A stretch of 64,000 nucleotides of DNA from Siphonodentalium dalli (taxonomy: Eukaryota > Mollusca > Scaphopoda > Gadilida > Siphonodentaliidae). Location: contig CP136064.1 of the NCBI GenBank assembly GCA_032622095.1, positions 176,158,247 to 176,222,246 on the forward strand. Direction: 5' to 3'. The notes beneath the pieces are model-generated. The model was not told the origin of the DNA. It worked only from the letters and a program-made list of their open reading frames with translations, and made no database searches. A program made the position numbers and the translations under genes. How positions within the stretch are numbered: the stretch's first letter is position 1; every line of letters begins with the position of its first letter. Positions 23,066-34,100 of the stretch are shown here, piece after piece.

Positions 23066-24912
23066 TCTCCCAGTGTTGGAAATTTCCGACCTGACACCCC
23101 CTAAGGTTCGAAAATTTCCAACTGATAGCCATTTCAGTCCAAGATTTTGACCATGAAAATATATCACTGTGGTACCGGGTATACTGCATGGTATATTTAT
23201 AACAAATTGCCCACTAATTATTCGTTGGAAAAATAAAACTACGAGAACACTTTCAACCTATTGTTGGTGTGATATTTCCAACTATTGAAAATTTTGACCA
23301 CAGTTGGGGGGATGAGACACCCCCCCCCCCCCCCCCCTGCAATCACGTCTCTGACTGCTATAGCTTCCATGGTTTTCAACTGAAAATTTACTCTGAACTA
23401 AACTGGTATACCGTAATTTTATTAAATTCGAAAGAATCAACATCAATATAAGTAGTATACATGAATTCCAGCGTGACGGCCGGAATACCAAATTTTACGG
23501 AATTTCACTTTTCTGTGGCCTATAAAATCTAAAATTATGACCAGTAGGGTACCGCTTAAAATGAAAAACATTGTACATACTATACTAAGTTGTTTAGTTA
23601 TATACAATTATATGTGTGTTTAAGTATCATGAATCTCACTCTGGGTCAAATTGTGTCCGTGAACGTGGCGGAATCACCAAAAAAGTGCCATCAATATGAG
23701 GGTAGGTCCGTACTATTGAAGAACCCTGCTCATTCAGCCAAGCTGACCTGGAAAAAGTTCTCAATGAGCAAAGTAGATACATTATACTTGCAGAAAAAAG
23801 CCGCATTGTCACACACTTGTGTGTATATTACTAGTTAACTCGGTTTGTTCGCCGTGACGGAATCACACAACGGGCGTGACGGAATCACCGTGCGATTTTT
23901 TTAGCTATAGTTTTTTGTGTAACAAGTGCGGACATTGTCATAAAAGCATAAAACTTGGCACATGTGTATATTAGGTCCCACGTATTATTTTCAGATATGG
24001 GGGCAATCACGAAAATACTTTCCATGGCAACGGTTGCTATGCGACTGTTTTTACCTTAGAAACGGGTTATCGGTAGGGGTTAAACCGTCATTTTACTAAA
24101 ATATATGTGCAAAAAGGGGATACTATGGTAATTGAGGCAGATTGTGATATGGGAAATGTGACAAAAATAACATTTCCACACATGCCTCACTATTAACCTA
24201 GAATGACCCTTGAGCTGCTTGAAAATGATATTTTGGTTCATTTGACCTTATTTGGCAAAATATGAAAATATGCGTTGACTGCGCATGCGCGCATCATTGA
24301 TCCCAGTCACACAATATCTGGTGTTTAAGAGATTGTATAGTGAGGGCAATGACCATTCCAAAATATATTCATTGGATAGTAATAATGAAATACAGAAGAA
24401 GCAACAACATTCCCCGGTGACATGCTTATGATGCAAATACCCATTGTCGGTATCCATGGCCGCTTTTTCGTGGAATTCATGAGTAGGCCCTAAACAAAAT
24501 ATATAGGCCTATGTCACATGTGTTTTGAACATGTTATCCAGACATTTTATTTCAATAATGATAATATACCAGTACGGTACCATTGCAGAAACATGTTCAT
24601 GCGGTAGCCAGTGATTTCGACCCACTGTGACTTCGACCCAAAGTGATTTCATTTCCCAAATCTGATAGGGCCTACTTTAGAGGATGATCGAGCCTGACTA
24701 AAATTACGGGATTTCTGATCCGGAAAATAAGATACGTCAAAAAAATGTAACCTTACAAAATCGCAACTGAAAATCGGCTTATCGATTCAATCGTCAACCT
24801 CGTCGAATCGGCGGAAAGTACCGAGGAGTCCAAATGATATAAACGTTTTAATTCAACCCCACTGCCGGTTGACCGGTACCGACATCCACCGACGAAATAT
24901 TAAGCTGCAAAA
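23066..24912. other. Upstream flank of AIP
   Basis: Holds an 18-C run, a frame at 23590-23838 with no family match, GTGACGGAATCAC words repeated near 23640-23890, and the NRF1-type motif. Transcription start not identifiable. Confidence 0.4.
24280..24291 (+). promoter_or_regulatory. NRF1-type motif upstream of AIP
   Basis: TGCGCATGCGCG matches the NRF1 consensus YGCGCAYGCGCR, about 0.73 kb before the AIP start codon. Such palindromes mark many metazoan housekeeping promoters, but one site at this distance is weak evidence, and similar CGCATGCG words recur in repeats at 34-35 kb. Confidence 0.25.
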
Positions 24913-24961
24913 CAGAGTTCATTCCCCTGGCTACGCTATCTGCATAGGGGACTGAACTCTG
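24913..24961 (+). promoter_or_regulatory. Hairpin just upstream of the AIP start
   Basis: Arms 24913-24928 and 24946-24961 are inverted repeats matching at 15 of 16 positions (CAGAGTTCATTCCCCT and its partner), with a 17-base loop. It lies 57 bp before the AIP ATG and 12 bp before the upstream in-frame ATG, so it probably falls in the 5' UTR or core promoter. A structured leader or a binding site are both possible; function is inference. Confidence 0.5.
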
Positions 24962-25017
24962 CATGGAGTTTGATGGAGTATTTGTTATGTTTAGAGTTAC
25001 CGAACTTGAAACAGAGA

Positions 25018-25116
25018 ATGGCTGATCTTGTTTATAACCTACAAAAGCGTGGAATTTTGAAGAAAGTTTTGCACCCAGGAAGCAATGAATTACCAGAATA
25101 TGTAGACAATACGAAG
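25018..25116 (+). CDS. AIP: AIP exon 1 (start codon, residues 1-33)
   Basis: Begins at the ATG of MADLVYNL and ends in VDNTK followed by the donor GTAATG. The 33 codons match the usual AIP first coding exon, including the MAD start and the ELPEY.D.TK pattern, so this ATG is preferred. A second in-frame ATG lies 45 bp upstream at 24973 and would add 15 residues (MEYLLCLE...). Phase 0 donor. Confidence 0.93.
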
Positions 25117-28100
25117 GTAATGTTTAACTCCGTGGTTGCATTAATCGGGGCGCACATGCAGCGATATTTGTCGTTGTTGTTGTTGTTGGCATCATAATCA
25201 TCTGTAGCTGATTAATGTCACTGGTGCATTAACTGCTGGTGCTGTATTCACTAGGTGCTATACTCTGTATGTGTGACGTCTTCTATCTGGTAAGGGAGAG
25301 TTATATACATATATAAAATCATTGTTTAGACACTGATGCCTGAAGATCTGACAAAGTTGTGAACAAGTTTATGTCGAAGAAGTTCTGTATCTGCTGACAG
25401 TCCTTCGCATTGCCCGAGGAGAAGTTTTATTGTTTTGCCGCTGTCATTTATAGAATCCTGGAGTTGCGGACTTTCAGTGAGATCAGAAAACAGTATGTCC
25501 CTGTACCCTTGGTTTAAGCTGCAGTTGAGAATGTAGTGTAGTATAGTTCCTTGTTCACCACAAGAGCATTTCGGTGTGGCTACAAGATTCATTTTGAACA
25601 TATGCTCATTTAGGAGAGTGTGACCTAACTTGAGTCGGTTAACTTTCACCTCCGTGGCTCTGTCAGAGAATGAGAATTTGGTAGGCTTCATACCAGTTAT
25701 TGGAAACAATTCTTGAGTGTGCTGTGAAGTTTTACAAAGGTCCCACGAGGTTTGCCACTTACATTTAACAGAGTCCTTTATTGCATTTTTATGTTCTTTG
25801 AAAGAGTTCAGATTAGAGTGATCTGTGAAAGAAGCTTGCGGGACAGTAGAAGCTGCTTCTTTTGCTGCAATGTCTGCCAAATCATTACCCGTAATGTTAG
25901 TATGACCTCTCATCCATTTCAGAATAACCCTGGATCCCGTTTCATTAAAAATATCATTTATTAGAGAGTTACATGCACGAGTGTGATCTATGTGACCTTT
26001 ATAATAGTCTCGATTGTATATTGTCTGTAACGCACTTTTTGAGTCACTGATAACAATGGTTGCTACAGATAGCTTTTTTGTTTTGACAAACGATTTGGCA
26101 TATATTAGACCCAGTCTTAGTCCATAAAGTTCAGCATTGAGACTGTCATCAGAAGATTGAACAGGTTCACTTATGATAACCGGATCGCTGAGTAGGCCAC
26201 TAGTGTATATAACGGCAGCAGAACCACTGTGTCCATTATTTAGCACTGATCCGTCCGTAAAAATAATCAGGTCTTTTCCACCTGTGCTCTGTAGGAATTT
26301 ACAGTTATCATTACTTTCGATGTCTAGAGATGCTGCTTGAGATGTATTACTAGAGTTTGGTAAAGTTTCAGGAGTTGAGTAGATGGCGTAAGTGCAGAAA
26401 TCGTCACTTTCAGGGAGATATATTGGTTCTTTTTCTATAGAGCCGAGTTTGTTACCCAACAGATATTTTCCAAAGGAATAGAGTTTTGCCATGGGAGTGT
26501 CGCGGATTTCGCCCACAGAAAAACTGTTGATTATTGTGGAAATTTGTGTCAAAAACCATGAAAAAAATATTTACACCTCTATATATGTAATCTATAGTTT
26601 ATAGTATAGAGTTTCATATATTTCGTTGTTTTTGGCACAAATTTCCAACAACTTATTTCGGCACTGGCATGGGAAGTTGTACAGTCAGTCAGGGTATAGC
26701 TGATCATCGTGTATACGGGTCCCACTAAATACCAAGCAATACCAAGCAATACCAAGCAGTAGACAAATAATGAAAGTATAAGGTCGTAGTAGGTCATATA
26801 AGGTTATATGGACATGTTAATGGTTGTTTTAGTGAATATTATATGTATATTCTATCTATAAACCGCTAACAACTAATCCGACCGATATTAGCGTTTGATA
26901 ATTGCTGCTTGGTATATAGCGTAAATACCAAGCAGTAAGTCGACTGGCTGTAAAATCCAATTAGACACAATATCTCGTAAACACTAAACTCCCATCAGCT
27001 TTTATCCGGGCTTTGGACCGGCAGACATGGTCTGGCAGCTTTAAAGTTTTTTTGTGTCTAGAGCCTAGACATTGCACTTTTGTTGAGTGCTCATTTGTTT
27101 TTTATATGACACAACGTGCCCCTATGGTTTTGGTTTATAGTGCTTGTGATTTAGTTTTCACTCATGTTAGCACTCGAGCTCTTATCAGTCGAGACTCGGC
27201 ACAATTACCCCATTGAAGGGGAGTGTGTGTCTTTTGGCTAAGTACGTACGGTACTAATAGCATGTTATGTACAGTGTACTTATGCCACTTTCTGGCGTTT
27301 GTTTGATATTGTTCTTGTTTTTGAGGTTTTAACTCTCTTTTTCTGGCCTGGTTTTTTGGCTATTGCGGCTGTCTTGGGTATAGTCAACCGTCCGTCCGTC
27401 GAAGTTTGTATTGATGAACTGTCAAAAACGAAGTTTAACAGTCGGCGCAAACGTCGGTCACGTTGGTCTGTTGTCAAATTTACCCAAGTCTCATGGCGAA
27501 CACAAAGTGACTTTGCAGTGGGTGCAAGCATGAAGCTGCCAGCACCATACAAAGCACTTCTAACATCTCTGTGCTGGTCCATCACTATGTCTTGTAGTCT
27601 GTCAGTCAAGTCTGGTAACTTTAATACTTTCCATTCGTTCTCTAATTTTATTATGTTATTGAGACTCTCACAGTTGTTATTTGTCCAATGTTTAGGTATG
27701 ACTGTCTTGCATTTTTGTCTTGGTTCAAATACCTTTGTTTTCAATTTTGGCAACAAAGTTTCGGTCAAATACTTAATTTTATACACGTCCGAGATGTCAT
27801 TTTGTTGTTCGGTGTAATCGTCGCTGTCGTCAATCGTCAATAAACCGTTGTCTTTGGAAAATAGTCTTGTCATTACTTCATTAACTCGCTCTTTGCTTTC
27901 TTTTTTGCACATTTTAAACATAGCATTTTTTTTTAAATGAAGTGTGCATAAAGTATGTGTGGCAAATGTAAAAAAAAGGCCGTTGATCGCGTCATATCTT
28001 GAAGAGACCCGTCCATGTGAATGCGATTTTGTTTTATGCGCAAAAAATAATTTATTTACACAAAGTAATTGTTACTGGATCAGATGACACATCCCATAAA

Positions 28101-31100
28101 TGAAGTTAGCCATGTCGAGAATTATAGTTTCTATGTTGTTGTCAAGTTCGGCGGGTGAGTTAATTGGCTCACCACCCAGAAGCAGGGCTAACAGAGACAT
28201 ATCATCTCTAGAATCTATGTACTGAAAGGTCGAGAGACCAACCTCATCAAGAATGTGTTCCCAAAACGAATTCCGAAGGGCAAGTGAATTGGCTGCTGTA
28301 CAGTAACGAAGGGCGTGTAATATGTCATTCTGTATCCCGTTACCACAAGCGCGACACGTGCGATCATTAGAAAATGTAGTTCTGTTGAGCAGTAGAGCGA
28401 GATTTTTCAGAGCTTGCGACGCGCCAGGGTGCCTTTTCAGCAATGTCCAAATACTCCAAAATGACAGTGGATCATTGTGCACAATGCGAAACAAATCAAG
28501 TGATGTATCTCGGTCCACTGTAGTTTTCCATTGTATAACATAGTGTGACTGTACTGTTGATTTGCAGAGGTGCTTCCATGCTGATTTAGAAGGAAATTCG
28601 CCAGTCGCAACGAAAGTATCCAGATGCGCGTGCAGATTGTATTGCCGAAGTAACTGTGTAATGTCGGACACAAACCCTGTTGTCGCACGTCCGAAGAGGC
28701 TCAGCAAGAAGAATTTATATAAGAAAATTCGCAGTGGTTCCTGGTGCCCATCGGGAAGGTAAATTAGATCAGCGAGGAATGAATGTTTCGAGTGGCATAA
28801 GACCTAACAGGCTCATTGAAATAACAGTAGGAGTCCGAGTTGGGAGAGATTGTATATGCTTAACACACGAGCGATAAGCTTTCTCCATGCAGTAAACATT
28901 GGAATCTGTAGAGGTTGTCAGAATTTCACACCCATAGAGACATTTCGGCAGAACAATAGTTTTTAAAAGAGAGGTCATCGTGGGCGGAGTGCATTGTTTC
29001 GTGATATTTCTACCAGCAATTGCGAAGAATGTTTTTCTAAGCTTATCGGAAATATCAGAGGCCCTGGTATTACTGTTCTTGAACTTGCACTGTCTTATCC
29101 CTAAATGCACACAGTCTGTCGTCTCATGGAGCGTTTGGTCTCCGATAGACCAAGTTCTGTTGCTGCGCTCGTGTTGACGCCCCGACTCGTTGAATACAAC
29201 AACAAAACTTTTTGTGTTCGAGAACATAAATCGCCAATTCCGAGCATATGAATTGCATATATCGATGAGATTATCTAGACCAGCTTTTGATGTAGAAATC
29301 AAGGCGATATCGTCAGCAGTTGTTGGAGCAGTGCAGTTAACATGACCGACTAACAATCCTTCGTTCGTTGAACTGAGACGCGCTAGCAACTCGTTGATAA
29401 ATACAAGGTAGAAAAAAGGGGAAGTCACTTCCCCTTGTCTTGTTCCTTGCAGAATATCCACTGGTTTTGATAATGTGCCATTATACATCACTCGACTCGT
29501 GCAGTTATAGTGCATGTTGGAGACAATGCGTAGAATTTTGCCTTTAAAGCCGAGTTCATTGAGTTTCACCAAGAGGCCTTGATGCCAGACTCGGTCAAAA
29601 GCTTTCTGACTATCAAGAAAGCACACATATGCACGAGAGTTCATGTCAGCGGCGTAGCTTATTGACTCCTGCAGAATAAATGATGTCATCACACAGCTAA
29701 CGTTTTTCTGAAATCCGTGTTGAAGTGCGTTAGGGAAATCATCAAGACACTTATCACCTAGAAATCTGTTTAGGAGGATGCTCTCGAATGTTTTGTATAT
29801 CACCGGCAAAAGAGTTATTGCTCTGTAGCTATCCGGGATATGCTTGGGCTTCGGTGAACCTTTATATAAGGGAACGATTATTCCAATTTTTAGTGCTGGT
29901 GGTATCCACTCTAACGCCAAGATACCATTGAAAAGACGAAGGAGCAATGTCGAGAGCAGTTCACTTCCATGAACTAGATGTTCGTTAACCACATGATCGA
30001 TGCCACCAGACTTTTTCCGATGTGACCGGACCTCGATATGCACTGGACACACAAATAGCCCAAGGAAGATTTTCCGAAAAAATTGAATTCCTTACTTTTT
30101 AAATTCTCACACGGAAGGTGGAACCACTTGTCGCAGAGATCGCAGGCGATGCTTTTTATCTCGTGACATTCGTCACCACAAACTCCACACGGGTAACACG
30201 GTTTTGAAGACATACTGAACGTTTGAATATAATCAAATCGATGATAAGACTGAGGAAACTAGATCTCGTACTCCATTTATATATTTTTTTGACACTCATT
30301 ACTACTCTAAAGTGTCGTTTCATTAACCACTGCTTACTGTAATACCACAGGGAAACCAACTAATATCCCGTAAATACCACAGCGAAAGCCGACGACTCAG
30401 GTGTCTTATAATTATAAACTGCTTACTTTAATAACACAGCGAAGCCATCAGGCATCACACAATGGAGTAGAGCGACATTGTGATTAATTGGATTTTATCA
30501 CTGGCGCTGTATATACGCTATATACCAAGCACTAATTTACCAAGCAGTAATTACTGGCCGCTACCGTTTTGGCGTTTAATAAGTCGAAAATAGATAAAAA
30601 TATTAACTAAAACAACCATTAACATGTCCATATAACCTTATATGACCTTCTACAACCTTTTAATTTCCTTATTTGTTTACTGCTTGGTATTGCTTGGTAT
30701 TGCTTGGTATATAGTGGGACCGCGTGTATACAGTATAGCGGATCAGAAAGATGATGTTTCCGCAATAAAATCTCATTATTATTAATATTAATAAAAGTTG
30801 TGGCCATTCTTTTGTTGTAGTTTTATGAAGATACTTATTAAAATTTACCGTACAAAGTTACATTCGAATTGTACGTCGGCAACTTAATTTTTTAACATTT
30901 TCACGAAGCTGACTGAAAAATTCCGAAACGAAATTCGGCGAGTCGGGTCGTGAATATTTTTTTTATGAAAAAATTAAATGAAGTTGTGGATCAGCTACGC
31001 TAGTGGTAAGACTTTTATTTTGTTGTTCCATCATAATAATTCATGCTATAACAATTTCATTTTGATTGGTATACGTATTTCCCTTCATCTTGAACGTGTC

Positions 31101-34100
31101 CATTTGTTTTGCCTGCATGATCGAGTCATTAATAGCGGATCGCACATGCGCAGTAACCAGTAAAGTTAAAACGAAACTATTTTTAGAAAATGTAAACAAC
31201 TGGCATGCTCGTTTTCTGTGGGGTTTTCTGTTACTAAGTACATTAAAAGCTAGAGTTATTGTGCAAAAATATCTTCAAACTAGCTTGTTACAATACATCT
31301 TGTGCTAACAAGGTGTAAAAGTGAGATAGGAAGTGTAAAATTATTCATTGAAGCAAGTGATCCGCTACTGACAAAAGTGGTCCGCTACTGACCAATTTAC
31401 GCCTGTCAAACGATCTAATTTTCCGAAATAAAGGAGGACTTGGTAAAAATAATTCTACTTCCAAAGGAAGCAGTGTATACATGTCTATAAATATCAATGA
31501 AAAAATCCAGGAAATTCCTTTTAGTTGCAGAGAAATACGGGAAAAATTAAAAAGTGATTCGCTATACCCAGACTGACTGTAGTCCAACAAATTAGACGAT
31601 TCGGATTAAGACCTATTTTAATATTTGGACATTTATGTGGCCTTAATCCCTCATCGTCCAACCATGGGCGTGAAAAATTTGAACGCTACGAAGCCGCAAG
31701 ATTTATGTGGCAAGGGCATGCCCCTTTAACTTACACCACAGTCCTAGGAATCACTGTCCATGTAATATTAAATTTGATTAAAATATAACAAATAGATCTA
31801 GATATATTACCTCTACTGTACAGATATAAGTACAGTTAGGCAACATCAGATTTTGTTATTATGTAAACCATCATCTCATTGGCTGAAGACCACCCCCTGT
31901 GCTCTATCACTAAAACGAACAATTGGATTTTTCGTTAGAAACAAATGCATTTATCTCCCCACAATTGGCATGTGACAATTAAGTTAATTGTTCTTAATGC
32001 GCTCGTTGGGTCATATCAACTCTACCTGGTCTGAGTTGTACATAAATCGTGATTTTCCATCCAAATATCAGCATAAATTCACATTTATTGAATTGTTGAA
32101 AATCATTTTTAATGACGCACAGCAACTTCCGGTAGTGTCTCTCTTCAGTTCCTTATTACAATTACTTATTTAAAATTTGCAGCCAATCCCAGTACAAGTT
32201 ATCTCCCATTGCCTCTCTTGGGATGCGGAACTAACCGGGAGCTTGGGAATATAAAATTTGCTTTTACATCTCAAGGTATCAACCACCCCTAGGGCCCTAC
32301 TTGAAAATATATAGATATATTAGTTTGAGATGGTCATTTCTACATTTCTCTAGTAATGAGAATGAGTTAAAATGTGCACTTAGTAGTGTACAGCAGAGCC
32401 AGTTTTACCACACCCGACGTCTGTTTACTCACATCCGTAATCCCTTTTATTCGGATTATCACCGGGTGCGAATAAGTAAAATGGTATTTATAGAATGGAT
32501 ATGTTTTTCCAAAATCGTAAAGAATTCCACCGAGTTTGCACCTGAAGGAATATTCGAGTAACTAACAGCTATTTTCTTGTAAGTGGGTAAAGATACTAAC
32601 AATCTGAATACACCATTGTTTCAAGAAAAAAATACGGAATATTATGATATAAACTCAGAATTCGCGAATGTTTGTGTGGCATAAAAATTTGTACTCTGTA
32701 ATTTCTTGCAAATCATCTGCCAATGAAAATGCAGTATACAAACTTTTTACTTTCCAAACTGTTCTTTATATAACTACTAGCAGGTTAGCCCGCCACTGGC
32801 GTGCTTGGTCAGAAACATGACAATGTTTTATGTTTTGTTTGTGTTTTTCAATGAGATAATATTGGGTTTTTCAATATTTTACCCGATTTGACCTTGAATT
32901 GATCATTTTCAAGGTCAAGGTCATGTCGGGGTCACAATATATAATTTGTGGGTACCCGTTTGAAGGTTAAGACTGACCCGATGAAAAATTCCCCCGTTCC
33001 TAGGAACGACAGACATAAGAATGTTTCACACAATGCGACGTCGACGATCCCCGTGTGTTTTTACACTTATATACGAAGTTTGAGCTCACCTAGGGCGGAA
33101 AAACTTACCCGATCCGCGTTCTTAGGAACACAACACGCTCCGCGTTCTTAGGAACACAACACGCTCATGTCTATACACGCCCAGACCCAGAAGAGGTATG
33201 ATTTTTTTTAACCTGCCCGTGGCCATTGAGCAGCCCCTGACAGAGGTTGTCCACCCTTACGAGATGGTCAATAGTCCTCGCAAAGTTAATCCCGTCGTGA
33301 ACCCCATCCTCGCAAAGTGCGGACAGTCAATTAATCCCGTCGTGAACCCCAATAACCAACGCGACGTAATTTTGTTTGGTATCATGTGTTGCGTTCTAAA
33401 AATTGGAAAGCACTTGTTCCCGTATATCTCTCTGCATAATAAATTTCGAGCGATAACGTTGCGTTTGCGTAAATACGAAATTGTGAGTGTTGGTTTGTAA
33501 CCAGGATTTCTGAGAAGCATTATGCCTATATCCACACTAACTACCCCCCCCCCCCCCCCCCCTAAGCCCTGACCTAAGTGGCATACATACTATAACAATG
33601 ATGTTGTAAGAGTACTATGTCATCCAATAAATCTCCCCGCATAGGAAACCACTCAATGTTCCCGTATATCTCTCTGCAGATGCTAATAACGTTGAATGGT
33701 AAACAGACGCACTTTATAGCGATGCGTCAAAAACAAACGCTCATTAAATTATCACTTGATTCACCACCGCAGTGCCGTTTTTTGTGACTGAGATTGGAGA
33801 ACGGGTGCTGTGAGCTTCTCCAAAACGCGACCACGGCGGTGTCCGTGGGATTTTACACTTATATACGAAATTTGAGCTCGATGGGTGCAGTCGTTTTCGA
33901 TTCTATAAAGTACACACATATATATATACGGAAGTCTCAAAATATATAGTATAGCCGATGAGCCCGACGTTGTCCGGGCTATTCATCCGGGCTATTCAAA
34001 AACCAAATTTCAAGTCGTTAGCTCCACCCGTTTCCGAGATCTGGTCTGCGCATGCGCGAAGCTGGCGTCGCACGGGCTCGGCGACCCGATAAAATTCGTA

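Larger units (their letters stand above)
28072..30213 (-). pseudogene. PHD finger / reverse transcriptase ORF of a non-LTR retrotransposon, frameshifted
   Basis: Three frames in order on the minus strand. (1) 30213 to about 30040: an N-terminal PHD finger (C4HC3: C9-x2-C12, C24-x2-C27, H32-x2-C35, C55-x2-C58). (2) 30052-28769: reverse transcriptase with motif A FLDSQKAFDRVW, LQGTRQGEVTSP, and TADD in place of YADD. (3) 28780-28072: the C-terminal part with CRACGNG...H....C. The expected endonuclease between PHD and RT is absent, so a deletion joins them out of frame near 30045, and a second frameshift lies near 28780. PHD fingers are known in CR1-like and related LINE proteins. It cannot make an active protein. 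Whether it inserted into the TIR element or was captured by it is open. Confidence 0.75.
26707..30732. mobile_element. ~4.0 kb element with ~270 bp terminal inverted repeats (MULE-type)
   Basis: Left terminus about 26707-26976 and right terminus about 30466-30732 are inverted copies. Shared landmarks are GGTCCCACTA, three tandem ATACCAAGCA words, and a 30-base block around GGTTATATGGACATGTTAA. Flanking 13-bp sequences GTATAGCTGATCA (26694-26706) and GTATAGCGGATCA (30733-30745) match at 12 of 13 positions and look like the target-site duplication. Long TIRs and a duplication near 9-13 bp fit Mutator-like elements, and a MULE-type transposase fragment lies inside. The rest of the interior is a broken PHD/reverse-transcriptase ORF. 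It lies within AIP intron 1. Confidence 0.75.

Noticed and set aside
23282-23491. Gly/Pro-rich frames around 23.3 kb and 50.24-50.5 kb
   Set aside because: Produced by long C runs.
27299-27817. 172-codon plus-strand frame opposite the transposase fragment
   Set aside because: Shadow of the minus-strand transposase frame, which carries the recognisable motifs.
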